Shown here: in pieces, positions 10,277 through 18,604 of the stretch
Numbering within the stretch: the first letter of the stretch is position 1
Layout of the letters: every line of letters starts with the position of its first letter
Source: Flavobacteriales bacterium
GTDB lineage: Bacteria > Bacteroidota > Bacteroidia > Flavobacteriales_F > PHOS-HE28
Reading direction: 5' to 3'
DNA length: 64,000 bases
NCBI GenBank assembly: GCA_024103275.1
Contig: JAGFIV010000090.1
Span: 30,628 to 94,627 of the forward strand
The notes under the pieces: generated by a model
The model's database searches: none
What the model was told of the DNA's origin: nothing
Seen by the model: the letters and a program-made list of their open reading frames with translations, nothing else
Translations under genes and position numbers: made by a program

Positions 10277-11104
10277 ATGGCTGAAGCGAAGAAGGAGCTT
10301 ACATTCCTGGATCATCTGGAGGCATTGCGTTGGACCCTGGTCCGCTCGGCGGCGGGGGCCTTCGTGGGCATGGTGCTCGTCTTCGTCTTCAAGGAGGTGG
10401 TCTTCGACCGGGTGATCCTGGCACCGCAGCGGCCGGACTTCGTGACCTACCGGGCCTTCTGCCACTTGGCGCAGAGGTTGGGGCTTGACCGGTCCTTTTG
10501 CATGGATGCCACGGGCTTCACCCTGATGAACACCACCATGGCGGGGCAGTTCCTGGTACACCTCACGGTGTCCATGGCGGGGGGGCTCATCCTGGCCATG
10601 CCTTACATCCTGTGGGAACTCTGGCGCTTCGTGAAACCCGGCCTGAAGGCTGCCGAACAGCGGTCCCTGCGCGGGGTGGTCTTCTTCGCCAGCCTCCTCT
10701 TCCTGTCCGGGGTGCTGTTCGGCTATTATGTGCTGGCCCCCATGAGCATCCAATTCCTGGGGACCTATACGGTGAGCGCGGCGGTGCCCAACCTGGTGGA
10801 CCTGCGCAGCTACATCGGCACCATCACCTCGCTTACGCTGTGGACGGGCGTGCTGTTCGAGCTTCCGCTGCTGGTCTATTTCATGGCGCGCACCGGCCTG
10901 GTGGGCCCGGCCTTCCTGCGCACCTACCGCCGCCATGCCTACGTGCTGATCCTGATCATCGCGGCCATCATCACCCCGCCCGATGTCACCAGCCAATTGA
11001 TCGTATCCTTTCCGCTGATCGTCCTGTACGAAGGCAGCATCCTCCTGGCGGCGCGCACCATCCGGGCGATGGACAAAACGGCGGCCAACGGCACACGGGC
11101 ATGA
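10277..11104 (+). CDS. tatC: Sec-independent protein translocase TatC
   Basis: 275 residues from ATG 10277 (MAEAKKELTFLDHLEALRWTLVR). A longer frame from 10208 is rejected because it includes the promoter box at 10243. The N-terminal FLDHLEALR motif and six hydrophobic segments are typical of TatC, the receptor of the twin-arginine translocase for folded proteins. PYILWELWRFVKPGLKAAE and the ITPPDVTSQ segment are strongly conserved in the family. It has a large periplasmic insertion near residues 45-75 that includes two Cys. TatA/B are not in this window. Its stop overlaps the start of the next gene (ATGA). Confidence 0.95.
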   Translation: MAEAKKELTFLDHLEALRWTLVRSAAGAFVGMVLVFVFKEVVFDRVILAPQRPDFVTYRAFCHLAQRLGLDRSFCMDATGFTLMNTTMAGQFLVHLTVSMAGGLILAMPYILWELWRFVKPGLKAAEQRSLRGVVFFASLLFLSGVLFGYYVLAPMSIQFLGTYTVSAAVPNLVDLRSYIGTITSLTLWTGVLFELPLLVYFMARTGLVGPAFLRTYRRHAYVLILIIAAIITPPDVTSQLIVSFPLIVLYEGSILLAARTIRAMDKTAANGTRA

Positions 11105-13605
11105 ACGGGTGCATGTCGATCCGGTCCCACCGTGGGATGCTGCTCGCGGCGGCCATGGCCTGGGCCGTGCTTGCCGGCGCGCAGACCACCCGCATCACCG
11201 GCACGGTCACCGATGCGGCCACGGGCGAGGCGCTGCCGTTCGTCAACATCAGCTTCATCGACAGCCGGGTGTCCACCAACAGCGACCTGGACGGGAACTA
11301 TGTGTTGGAGACCTACTACGCCACGGACAGCATCCGGGCGGTGAGCATGGGCTATGCCCCCTTCACGGCCAAGGTGAAACGCGACCAGCCGCAGCGCATC
11401 GACATCCGCATGCATGCGGCCACCGAGCAACTGGCCGATGTGGTGGTCACTTACAAGGGCAATCCGGCGTTTCCCATCCTGCGCCGCCTGGTGGCCAACA
11501 AGCCCGTGAACAACCGCGAGAAGCTGGAGGCATACCAGTACGAGGCGTACAACAAGGTGGAGTTCGACCTGAACAACATCACCGAGGAGTTCGAGAAGAA
11601 GAAGATCTTCAAGGACTTCGCGTTCATCTTCGACCATGTGGACACTTCGGGCGGCAAGCCCTTCCTGCCCATCTTCATGACCGAGACGATGAGCGACGTG
11701 TATTACCGCCAAAAGCCGAAGACGCGCCGTGAGCTGATCCATGGCACCAAGGTGAGTGGCCTGGAGAACCCGAGCATTTCGCAGTTCATGGGCGACATGT
11801 ACCAGAACGTGAACATCTACGACAACTTCCTGGTGATCTTCGGCAAGAACTTCGTGAGCCCCATTGCCGACGGGGGCAGGGCCTACTACAACTACTACCT
11901 GCTGGACAGCAATTGGGTGGGCAACAACTGGTGCTACCACATCTCGTTCAGCCCCAAACGCGTGCAGGAGCTGGCCTTTTCCGGCAGCATGTGGGTGAAT
12001 GACACCAGCTACGCCGTGAAAAGCATCGAGGCGGGCATCGCCACCGGGGCCAACCTCAACTTCGTGGAAGGTTTCCAGGTGAAGCAGGAGTATTCCCAGG
12101 TGCAGCCCGAGGTGTGGATGCTCACCAAGGACCAATTGCTGGTGGACCTGAACCTGGTGAAGAACCAGAAGAAGGACGCCAAGCGGCCGGTACAGGGCTT
12201 TTATGGCAGGCGCACCGCCAGTTACCGCGATTTCGTGATCAACAAGCCCATGCCGCCCGGGTTCTACGCCGGTGCCGATGAGGTGGTGATGGACATCGAC
12301 CCGTTGAGCCTGGGCTCCGCATACTGGGATGAGCATCGGCACGAGAACCTGTCCCCGCAGGAGAACGCCATCTACCACATGGTGGACACCATGAAGACGA
12401 TCCCGCGTTTCCGCACCTACGTGGATATCGTCACCACCATCTTCACGGGGTATTACACCAGGGGCAAGATCGACCTGGGGCCCTATTTCACCACCTACAG
12501 CTTCAATCCCCTTGAAGGCAACCGCTTCCGCATTGGCGGGCGCACGAGCAGCAACTTCAGCACGCGCACCGAGTTCAACGGCTACCTGGCCTACGGCACC
12601 AAGGACGGCAAGTTCAAATTCGGGCTGGGCGGGAAGACGTTCGTGAGCAAGACCTCGCGCCAGATCCTGGAGGTGACCTACAAGCAGGACCTGGAGCAGC
12701 TGGGGGAGAGCGTGAACGCCTTCCGGGGCGACAACATCCTCAGCAGCGTGTTCCGGCGCACGCCCAACACCAAGCTCACCTTGGTGGAGGAGTCCATGGT
12801 CAGTTACCAGCGCGAATGGTTCACCGGTCTCGACAACACGTTGATGCTGCGCTACCGCACCTTGTTCCCCAAGGGCGACCTGAAATACCTGCGGCCCGGT
12901 GCGGCCGGTGAGCCGTCCACGGTGGTCAATTCCATCCAGACCGCGGAAGTGGCGCTGAACACGCGCTTTGCCTACAAGGAAAAATACGTGAGCGGCGATT
13001 TTTCCCGCATGAGCCTGGGCACCCGTTATCCCACCGTGGAGCTTCACCTGGCCACCGGCCTGCCCCGGTTGGCCCAGAGCGAGTACGGCTACAGCAAGGT
13101 GGTGGCCCATGTGTACCAGCGCCTGCAATTGGGCACCCTTGGATGGATGCGCATCAATGCCGAGGCGGGGCGCGTTTGGGGCGACCTGCCCTATCCGTTG
13201 CTGGTGCTGCATAGCGGCAATGAGACCTTCTACAACGACGACCTGGCCTTCAACACCATGAACTACTTCGAGTTCATGAGCGACCGTTATGTACAGCTGT
13301 TCCTGGAGCATCACTTCGAGGGGCTCTTCTTCAACCGCGTCCCGCTGTTGCGCAGGCTGAAATGGCGCGAGGTTGCGGCGGCCAAGGCCGTGGCCGGTTC
13401 GTTGGACATGGACCGCACCCAGCGGGAGATGCTGTTGCTGCCGGGCATGTATTCCTTGGGCGACGGGCCCTTCGTGGAGGTGAGCGCCGGGGTGGAGAAC
13501 ATCCTGAAGGTGTTGCGCGTGGACGGCGTTTGGCGCCTCACCTACAATGATCACCCCGGTACCAACCTGTTCGCTTTACGTTTGAACCTTGCCTTGCAGT
13601 TCTGA
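11101..13605 (+). CDS. DUF5686 protein with N-terminal carboxypeptidase-like regulatory domain
   Basis: 834 residues, starting at the ATGA overlap with tatC; an internal ATG at 11113 is possible. A signal peptide (LLAAAMAWAVLAGAQ) is followed by a CarboxypepD_reg-like beta-sandwich (ITGTVTDAATGEALPFVNISF...DGNYVLETYY). Then comes the DUF5686 region, starting around PILRRLVANKPVNNREKLEAYQYEAYNKVEFDLNN, and an aromatic-rich barrel ending in a terminal beta strand (FALRLNLALQF). This is a widespread Bacteroidota outer-membrane family of unknown function. The ATGA junction with tatC and direct TGA-ATG junction with lptB suggest translational coupling. Confidence 0.88.
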   Translation: MNGCMSIRSHRGMLLAAAMAWAVLAGAQTTRITGTVTDAATGEALPFVNISFIDSRVSTNSDLDGNYVLETYYATDSIRAVSMGYAPFTAKVKRDQPQRIDIRMHAATEQLADVVVTYKGNPAFPILRRLVANKPVNNREKLEAYQYEAYNKVEFDLNNITEEFEKKKIFKDFAFIFDHVDTSGGKPFLPIFMTETMSDVYYRQKPKTRRELIHGTKVSGLENPSISQFMGDMYQNVNIYDNFLVIFGKNFVSPIADGGRAYYNYYLLDSNWVGNNWCYHISFSPKRVQELAFSGSMWVNDTSYAVKSIEAGIATGANLNFVEGFQVKQEYSQVQPEVWMLTKDQLLVDLNLVKNQKKDAKRPVQGFYGRRTASYRDFVINKPMPPGFYAGADEVVMDIDPLSLGSAYWDEHRHENLSPQENAIYHMVDTMKTIPRFRTYVDIVTTIFTGYYTRGKIDLGPYFTTYSFNPLEGNRFRIGGRTSSNFSTRTEFNGYLAYGTKDGKFKFGLGGKTFVSKTSRQILEVTYKQDLEQLGESVNAFRGDNILSSVFRRTPNTKLTLVEESMVSYQREWFTGLDNTLMLRYRTLFPKGDLKYLRPGAAGEPSTVVNSIQTAEVALNTRFAYKEKYVSGDFSRMSLGTRYPTVELHLATGLPRLAQSEYGYSKVVAHVYQRLQLGTLGWMRINAEAGRVWGDLPYPLLVLHSGNETFYNDDLAFNTMNYFEFMSDRYVQLFLEHHFEGLFFNRVPLLRRLKWREVAAAKAVAGSLDMDRTQREMLLLPGMYSLGDGPFVEVSAGVENILKVLRVDGVWRLTYNDHPGTNLFALRLNLALQF

Positions 13606-14343
13606 ATGATCCTGCGCGCGGAACACATTGTCAAGAAGTACAAGCGGCGCACCGTGGTGGCCGGGGTGAGCGTGCAGGTGGCGCAAGGCGAGATCGTGGG
13701 CCTGCTGGGGCCCAACGGGGCGGGCAAGACCACGAGCTTCTACATGATCGTTGGGCTGGTGAAGCCCAACGAGGGCCGGGTGTACCTGGACCAAACGGAC
13801 ATCACCGACCTGCCCATGTACAAGCGTGCGCAATTGGGCATCGGCTACCTGCCGCAGGAGGCCAGCGTGTTCCGCAAGCTCAGCGTGGAGGACAACATCC
13901 GCGCCATCCTGGAGATGACCAGGCTGTCCAAGGCCGAGCAGGCGAAAAAGCTGGAAAGCCTGTTGGACGAATTCAGCCTGCGGCATGTGCGCAAAAACCT
14001 GGGCGACGTGCTCAGCGGGGGCGAACGGCGCCGCACGGAGATCGCGCGCAGCCTGGCCACCGAGCCCAAGTTCATCCTGCTCGACGAGCCTTTCGCAGGG
14101 GTGGACCCCATCGCCGTGGAGGACATCCAGGGCATCGTGTCGCACCTGAAGGACCGCAACATCGGCGTGCTCATCACCGACCACAACGTGCAGGAAACGC
14201 TCAGCATCACCGACCGGGCCTACCTGCTCTTCGAAGGAAAGATCCTCAAACAAGGCACGGCCGAGGAGTTGGCCGCGGACGAACAGGTGCGCAAGGTGTA
14301 CCTGGGCCGGAACTTCGAGCTGCGGCGCAAGGTGGCCAAGTGA
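13606..14343 (+). CDS. lptB: LPS export ABC transporter ATP-binding protein LptB
   Basis: 245 residues. ABC ATPase motifs: Walker A GPNGAGKT (35-42), Q-loop in [18 protein letters not shown] (81-98), signature LSGGE (136-140), Walker [14 protein letters not shown] (156-168) and switch His in [19 protein letters not shown] and the FAGVDPIAV stretch are characteristic of LptB. LptB powers extraction of lipopolysaccharide from the inner membrane with LptF/G, which are not in this window. Its ATG abuts the stop of the DUF5686 outer-membrane gene, so envelope-biogenesis genes are grouped here. Confidence 0.95.
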   Translation: MILRAEHIVKKYKRRTVVAGVSVQVAQGEIVGLLGPNGAGKTTSFYMIVGLVKPNEGRVYLDQTDITDLPMYKRAQLGIGYLPQEASVFRKLSVEDNIRAILEMTRLSKAEQAKKLESLLDEFSLRHVRKNLGDVLSGGERRRTEIARSLATEPKFILLDEPFAGVDPIAVEDIQGIVSHLKDRNIGVLITDHNVQETLSITDRAYLLFEGKILKQGTAEELAADEQVRKVYLGRNFELRRKVAK

Positions 14344-14358
14344 GGGTGCCCGTGCAGC

Positions 14359-14952
14359 ATGGACCATTGGACCTTGTCGCCGAACGTGCTGCTGGAATGG
14401 GCGGCCGTGGTGCTGAACGTGGCCTTCACCCTGCTCATCGCCTGGAACAGGCGCATCGGCTGGGTGCTGGGCTTTTTTGCCGGGGCCATCGGCGTGTGGC
14501 TCTATGCCTTGGCGCATACCTGGGCCATGAGCGTGCTCAACGGATACTACGTGGCCATGGCGGCCTATGGCTGGTGGAGCTGGGGGCGCACCGCTGACGA
14601 ACGCCGGATCAGCGTGCAGCCTTGGACCTTCCACGTGGTGGTGGCCGCGTGCGGCCTGCTGGCGAGCTGGCTGATCTCCGTGTTGCTGGCCAACTACCTC
14701 AACGGCCAATACCCGCAGTGGGACGCGTTCGTCACCGTGTTCAGCCTCGCCGCCACGTGGATGATGGCCCGGAAATACCTGGCGAACTGGGCCTACTTCA
14801 TCGTGGCCGACAGCGTGGCCGTGTGGCTGAACTGGCGCATCGGATACGATGGTTACGCCTTGCTGAACGCCTTGTACCTCGTGCTTTCGGTGATCGGCCT
14901 GGTGCGCTGGGGCCGTTTGTCCAGGCAGCAGGAGGGCGGGCTCAGCGCTTGA
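14359..14952 (+). CDS. pnuC: PnuC-family nicotinamide riboside transporter
   Basis: 197 residues with six or seven hydrophobic helices and a Trp-rich pattern typical of PnuC (YYVAMAAYGWWSWGR, MARKYLANWAYFIVADSVAVWLNW). The family facilitates uptake of ribosylnicotinamide or, in related branches, other vitamins such as thiamine. A NadR-like ribosylnicotinamide kinase lies 1.9 kb downstream at 16860 on the same strand, which supports ribosylnicotinamide as substrate (uptake followed by trapping phosphorylation). Its 3' end overlaps by 11 bp the 3' end of the convergent T9SS gene inserted between them. Confidence 0.9.
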   Translation: MDHWTLSPNVLLEWAAVVLNVAFTLLIAWNRRIGWVLGFFAGAIGVWLYALAHTWAMSVLNGYYVAMAAYGWWSWGRTADERRISVQPWTFHVVVAACGLLASWLISVLLANYLNGQYPQWDAFVTVFSLAATWMMARKYLANWAYFIVADSVAVWLNWRIGYDGYALLNALYLVLSVIGLVRWGRLSRQQEGGLSA

Positions 14953-16783
14953 TGAAGGGCACGGCCTTGGTCCGTACGCCGCCCTGTACCTGCAACAAGT
15001 AGGTGCCTGCGGCCAGGCCCGACACGTCGAGCGAGACGGTGCGGCGGGTCGCCTGGAAGGAAAGCACCACCTTGCCTTGCGCGTCCACGACCTGAACGTT
15101 TCCATGGATCCCTTCCCCCAGGTCCACGTGCAGCACATCGGTGGCAGGGTTGGGGCCCAGCAGGACCGCGTTCTGGCCTTGCGGTGCACGGACGCCCATG
15201 CCGAGCAGCGCTTCGCCCAAGTACGGCACCGTGTCATTGATGTTCACGGTGAATTCACCGCCGGCGATCAGGCCGAAGGCATCGGGGATGTTGTTGTTGT
15301 ATGCAACGGCATTCACCGGGGCGTTGAAGTCCGCCACGGGGGTGAACCCATCGGGCGTGCCGGTGAATTCGGCCAGTCCGCCACCATCCAACATGGTCAT
15401 CACCATGCGGAAGGACCCGCCGATGAACAGGGGGCCAACACCTGCGATAATGGTGCGCACCTCGTCCGGGCCGGGCTGGTCCTGCATATAACCCTGCAGG
15501 TTGGGCATCAGCGGCTGCCATTGCGCCCCCCCGGCACCGATGCGGGCGAGGCCGAAGCGTGGAGCGATGTTCTCGTACAACGGGCCGCCCGCATAGAGGG
15601 TGTTCCCATCGGAAGCCAGGCATAGCACCGGGGCGTCCAGGCCATCGCCCAGTTGCGCCCAGGTGCCGTTGGTGAACGTCGCCACATGCGATGCCGGCAC
15701 GTTGTCATCATCAACGGTCACGGAGGTGAACATGCCGCCGGCCACCAGCTGGCCGTTGAGGCTGCCCAGGCTTGCCACCGGTTCATTGAAGTCGCCGGGC
15801 AGGAAGGACCAGGTGCCGTCCTGCAGCATGGCCACGCGTTCATCGGCCCCGGCGAAGCCCTGGGTTTCGCCTGCCGCGTATAGCGCGCCTGCAAGCACGT
15901 GCAGCGCGAATACCTGTGGGAACTTGCCCTCGAACACCGCGTCATAGCTCCAATGCGTGCCGTCCCAATGTGCCAGGTCGTAGAACCCGTTGATGTTCGA
16001 GCCGCCCAAGTAAATATCGTCACCCATAGCGGCCGCGCAGGTGATGGTGCCGCTGACACCGGCGTCCAGGGGGAAGTACGAGATGCCATCGGTGAGCGCC
16101 ACGTGCTGCATGGGCAGGCCACCGGCCTCGGTGAAGTTGCCGGCCACCAGCACCAGGCCGTTGTCCAGGTTCAGCAGCACCTTCACGGGGCCGTTGGTGC
16201 CGCCGGCCACCGGTGCCCATGAAATGGGGGGCGGGTAGCCGGGTTGGATCCAGGCCAATTCATTTTCCGTGAAGCCATGCTCCACGGCCCATTCCAACAC
16301 GTCGGGCCGGTGCATTTGCTTCACGTACGCCAGGTTCATGGTGCGGCTGATGTCCTCCGCCAGGTCGCGGCGGCCGCTTTCGATCATCAACTGGCCCACG
16401 GCGCATGCGGTGCCATAAGGATCGATGAACACCGGATTGCGATAGGGAAGCACTTCATTCCGGGGGAAGACCCCGCGGTCGGCGTAGGCATCAAGCTGGT
16501 GCAGCAACGCCGACCGCCAGGCCAGGGCCTTCGGGACGATGCCCCCGGGGGTGCGTTCCCGCAGGCGTTCCGCCACCAGATGGAGGTGCGTTGCGATGCG
16601 CCCGGCCTCGTTGCCGAAATGCACGGGCGTGGTATTCCCCGACAAGGCGGGGTCCATGGTTTCCCATTGGACGTTCACCTCCAGCATGTGCTCATATAGC
16701 GTGCGCGTCTGTTGGGGCGGCAGTGCAGCCGATGCCGGTACGGACAGCAATGCCGCGAAGGTGAGTGGCAACGTGTGTTTCAT
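14942..16783 (-). CDS. secreted T9SS-sorted protein with kelch/propeller-like repeats
   Basis: 613 residues from ATG 16783 (MKHTLPLTFAALLSVPASA signal peptide). A longer frame exists upstream but would remove the signal peptide from the N-terminus. After a helical N-terminal region, the middle has repeated segments of propeller type (VLVAGNFTEAGGLPMQHVA, DIYLGGSNINGFYDLAHW, QLVAGGMFTSVTV, TLYAGGPLYEN, PLFIGGSFRMV, GLIAGGEFTV). The C-terminus is a T9SS type A sorting domain (LLGPNPATDVLHVDL...GLAAGTYLLQVQGG...PFIKR). It is probably surface-attached or secreted; binding partner unknown. It splits the pnuC/nadR pair and diverges from the kinase gene. Confidence 0.9.
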   Translation of the reverse strand: MKHTLPLTFAALLSVPASAALPPQQTRTLYEHMLEVNVQWETMDPALSGNTTPVHFGNEAGRIATHLHLVAERLRERTPGGIVPKALAWRSALLHQLDAYADRGVFPRNEVLPYRNPVFIDPYGTACAVGQLMIESGRRDLAEDISRTMNLAYVKQMHRPDVLEWAVEHGFTENELAWIQPGYPPPISWAPVAGGTNGPVKVLLNLDNGLVLVAGNFTEAGGLPMQHVALTDGISYFPLDAGVSGTITCAAAMGDDIYLGGSNINGFYDLAHWDGTHWSYDAVFEGKFPQVFALHVLAGALYAAGETQGFAGADERVAMLQDGTWSFLPGDFNEPVASLGSLNGQLVAGGMFTSVTVDDDNVPASHVATFTNGTWAQLGDGLDAPVLCLASDGNTLYAGGPLYENIAPRFGLARIGAGGAQWQPLMPNLQGYMQDQPGPDEVRTIIAGVGPLFIGGSFRMVMTMLDGGGLAEFTGTPDGFTPVADFNAPVNAVAYNNNIPDAFGLIAGGEFTVNINDTVPYLGEALLGMGVRAPQGQNAVLLGPNPATDVLHVDLGEGIHGNVQVVDAQGKVVLSFQATRRTVSLDVSGLAAGTYLLQVQGGVRTKAVPFIKR

Positions 16784-16847
16784 GGGGATGGGCGTGGTTT
16801 CAAGGCAGAGACGGGATCCGGGTGCCGTCCGCTGCCTGAGGCCGAAG

Positions 16848-16855
16848 TTACTTTG
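16848..16855 (+). promoter_or_regulatory. -7-like promoter box directly before the NadR-like kinase
   Basis: TTACTTTG matches TAnnTTTG at 7 of 8 positions and ends 4 nt before ATG 16860, leaving little or no leader. Confidence 0.45.
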
Positions 16856-16859
16856 CACC

Positions 16860-17372
16860 ATGCGCAAGGTGGTGGTCACCGGGCCGGAATGCAGCGGCAA
16901 GTCCGTGCTCTCGGAAAACCTCGCCAGGCACTACGGTGTGCTTTGGGTGCCGGAGATGGCGCGGACGTATTTGGAGGGACTTGGCCGTGCCTACCGCGAG
17001 GAAGACCTGTTGCACATCGCCCAGGCCCAGATCAAGGCCGAGGAAGAAGCATGGAAGGCCCTGCCGGCGGCACCTTGGCTCATCCACGACACCGACCTGG
17101 TCACCGTCCGCATCTGGGGCGAGGAGAAATTCGGCCGCAGCGATCCTTGGGTGGTGCGGCAGACCGAGGAGCGCCCTTATGACCTGTGGCTGTTGAGCAA
17201 GCCCGACATTCCATGGGTGTACGACCCGCAGCGCGAGAACCCGCACGACCGCGACCGCCTCTTCACGGTGTATGAGAGGCTATTGCAGGAGTTGGGCAAG
17301 CCCTATGTGGTGGTGGGCGGGGATGAGCAGGAGCGGTTGCGCCAGGCGGTACGGGCGTTGGAGCCTGGATAG
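16860..17372 (+). CDS. nadR: NadR-like ribosylnicotinamide kinase (AAA/P-loop)
   Basis: 170 residues, corresponding to the kinase domain alone of NadR; the repressor and adenylyltransferase domains of the enterobacterial three-domain protein are absent. P-loop GPECSGKS is at residues 8-15. WVPEMARTYLEGLGRAY and LIHDTDLVTVRIW (Walker B-like D) fit the ribosylnicotinamide kinase family, as does the RENPHDRDRLF segment. It would phosphorylate nicotinamide riboside to NMN, trapping what PnuC imports. It is oriented like pnuC but separated from it by the inserted T9SS gene, and it has its own promoter box. Confidence 0.88.
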   Translation: MRKVVVTGPECSGKSVLSENLARHYGVLWVPEMARTYLEGLGRAYREEDLLHIAQAQIKAEEEAWKALPAAPWLIHDTDLVTVRIWGEEKFGRSDPWVVRQTEERPYDLWLLSKPDIPWVYDPQRENPHDRDRLFTVYERLLQELGKPYVVVGGDEQERLRQAVRALEPG

Positions 17373-17582
17373 CCTTCCCGTCTCCGGCCGTGCGAGTTTT
17401 TCGACAGGTCGGGGAGATCCATGCTGCGCACGGAATGGTCGGCAAGCAGTTCCGCGTTGAACGGGTTCAATGGCTCACGGCATGGCTGCTCGCATTTGTG
17501 CACCATGGTAGTGTCCATTACCCTTGAAGAAGGACTGTGGCGGCGGCGAATGTTGCCGTAACGCGATCAATCACGCACCAAC

Positions 17583-17825
17583 ATGTCAACTGCGGACCTG
17601 GACCCTGGTCAACACTGGGAGCGATTCCTGGAGAGCAAATTGGCGACCGGGAAATAGGGATCGATCGGAGAGGTGGTCCGTGAGGCGCTGCGTTACATGG
17701 AGGAGCGCGACGAACGGGTGCAACTGCTCCGCAGGCATTTGTCCGAAGGAGCTGAACAGGCGGCCAAAGGACAGTTTGGCACGGGTTGCTCGCTTGATGG
17801 CTTGTTAAGCGGATTGGATGCCTGA
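17583..17825 (+). pseudogene. parD-type antitoxin, interrupted by an in-frame amber codon
   Basis: An 80-codon frame from ATG 17583 to TGA 17823-17825 reads as a ParD/CopG antitoxin (WERFLESKLATGK, stop, GSIGEVVREALRYMEERDERVQLLRRHLSEG). TAG at 17655-17657 replaces the position usually occupied by Tyr in the G[RK]Y..[AS]SEVVREALR motif, so a TAC/TAT to TAG change is the simplest explanation. The rest of the frame is fully conserved, which points to a recent loss or to a single base error. It overlaps the parE remnant in the normal antitoxin-toxin order. Confidence 0.8.
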
Positions 17826-18120
17826 GCCGGACCGGAAATTCCGGATCACACCGTGGGCCAAGGCCGATCTGGTCAGTATCGGGCGCTACTCGGAAAGGGT
17901 TTGGGGGAAGAAGACAGCGCGGTCGGTACCCCGCTGAGCTGGATGCCTGCTTCCATTGGCTGGCGAAGAATGCCCGCTTGGGCCGGCATAGGCGGGAGAT
18001 ACATGAGGGGTATTACAGTATGCCCAAGGAGCCCACGTCATTTTCCATGTGATCAGCGGGGCGTACGTCGACATCATCGGTATCCCCCACAAGGCCATGG
18101 ACATAGATGATTTCTTCTGA
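17818..18120 (+). pseudogene. parE-type toxin remnant with two compensating frameshifts
   Basis: The reading begins at ATG 17818, overlapping parD, as FRITPWAKADLVSIGRYSERVWGKK. It loses frame near 17925-17932 (one extra base), continues one frame over as AELDACFHWLAKNARLGRHRREIHEGYYSMPKE, and returns to the first frame near 18030 as HVIFHVISGAYVDIIGIPHKAMDIDDFF before TGA 18118-18120. Joined, these segments give a full-length ParE/RelE-fold toxin of about 100 residues. The +1 and -1 shifts cancel. With the amber codon in parD the system should be inactive as written. Confidence 0.8.
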
Positions 18121-18190
18121 ATACATGTCGTTTTTGCCGCGGACCCACCGAGCGGCGGATCGACGGGTTCTCCTTCGGCCTGAAGGCCCT

Positions 18191-18439
18191 GTGCCCCCTG
18201 CAGGGCTATCGCGTCTTATTTCTCCCGCCAGTACTGAGAATGTGCCGGAACAGCAGGCCCAGCGTGCGGCGATCCTGTCCCCCTCGTGCCCGCCGAACGG
18301 CGGGCTCAGGGCGAGGGGGCGGACCTAAGCGAGCGGCGGTCCGGGGAGCAAGGAACGCACGCTGGGCCTGCTGTTCCTACCCCTCTGCCGAAGTCATGAC
18401 CGTTGATGAATTAAGACGCGATAGCCCTGGTGCCCCCTG
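18191..18439. mobile_element. MITE-like element with terminal inverted repeats and target duplication
   Basis: An 18-bp perfect terminal inverted repeat, CAGGGCTATCGCGTCTTA at 18201-18218 and its reverse complement at 18412-18429, bounds a 229-bp segment. Immediately outside both ends is the same 10-bp direct repeat GTGCCCCCTG (18191-18200 and 18430-18439). Inside, a second perfect inverted repeat of 22 bp (18247-18268 and 18356-18377) can form a nested hairpin. No transposase is encoded. The structure fits a non-autonomous miniature transposable element that inserted beside the parDE remnant; the mobilising family is unknown. Confidence 0.65.
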
Positions 18440-18461
18440 TGCCTCTGTGGTGAGATCCACC

Positions 18462-18469
18462 TATCTTTG
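18462..18469 (+). promoter_or_regulatory. -7 promoter box upstream of the TonB receptor at 18605
   Basis: TATCTTTG is a perfect match to TAnnTTTG, 135 nt before the receptor ATG, leaving a leader of about 130 nt. Confidence 0.5.
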
Positions 18470-18604
18470 CGCCGTCTTCCAACGGGGTGCCTCCGCGCGA
18501 TGCGGAAGCTGAGATCATACCCGATGAACCTGCGCAGGTAATGCTGCGAAGGGACCGCACCGGACCGCCGGGCACCTCCGTGAAAGACGCAACACGGAGA
18601 GCGG

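Noticed and set aside
17303..17518. 71-codon minus-strand frame after the NadR-like kinase
   Set aside because: It overlaps the kinase 3' end, has no recognisable motif and no promoter-like box; it could be a relic but cannot be supported.
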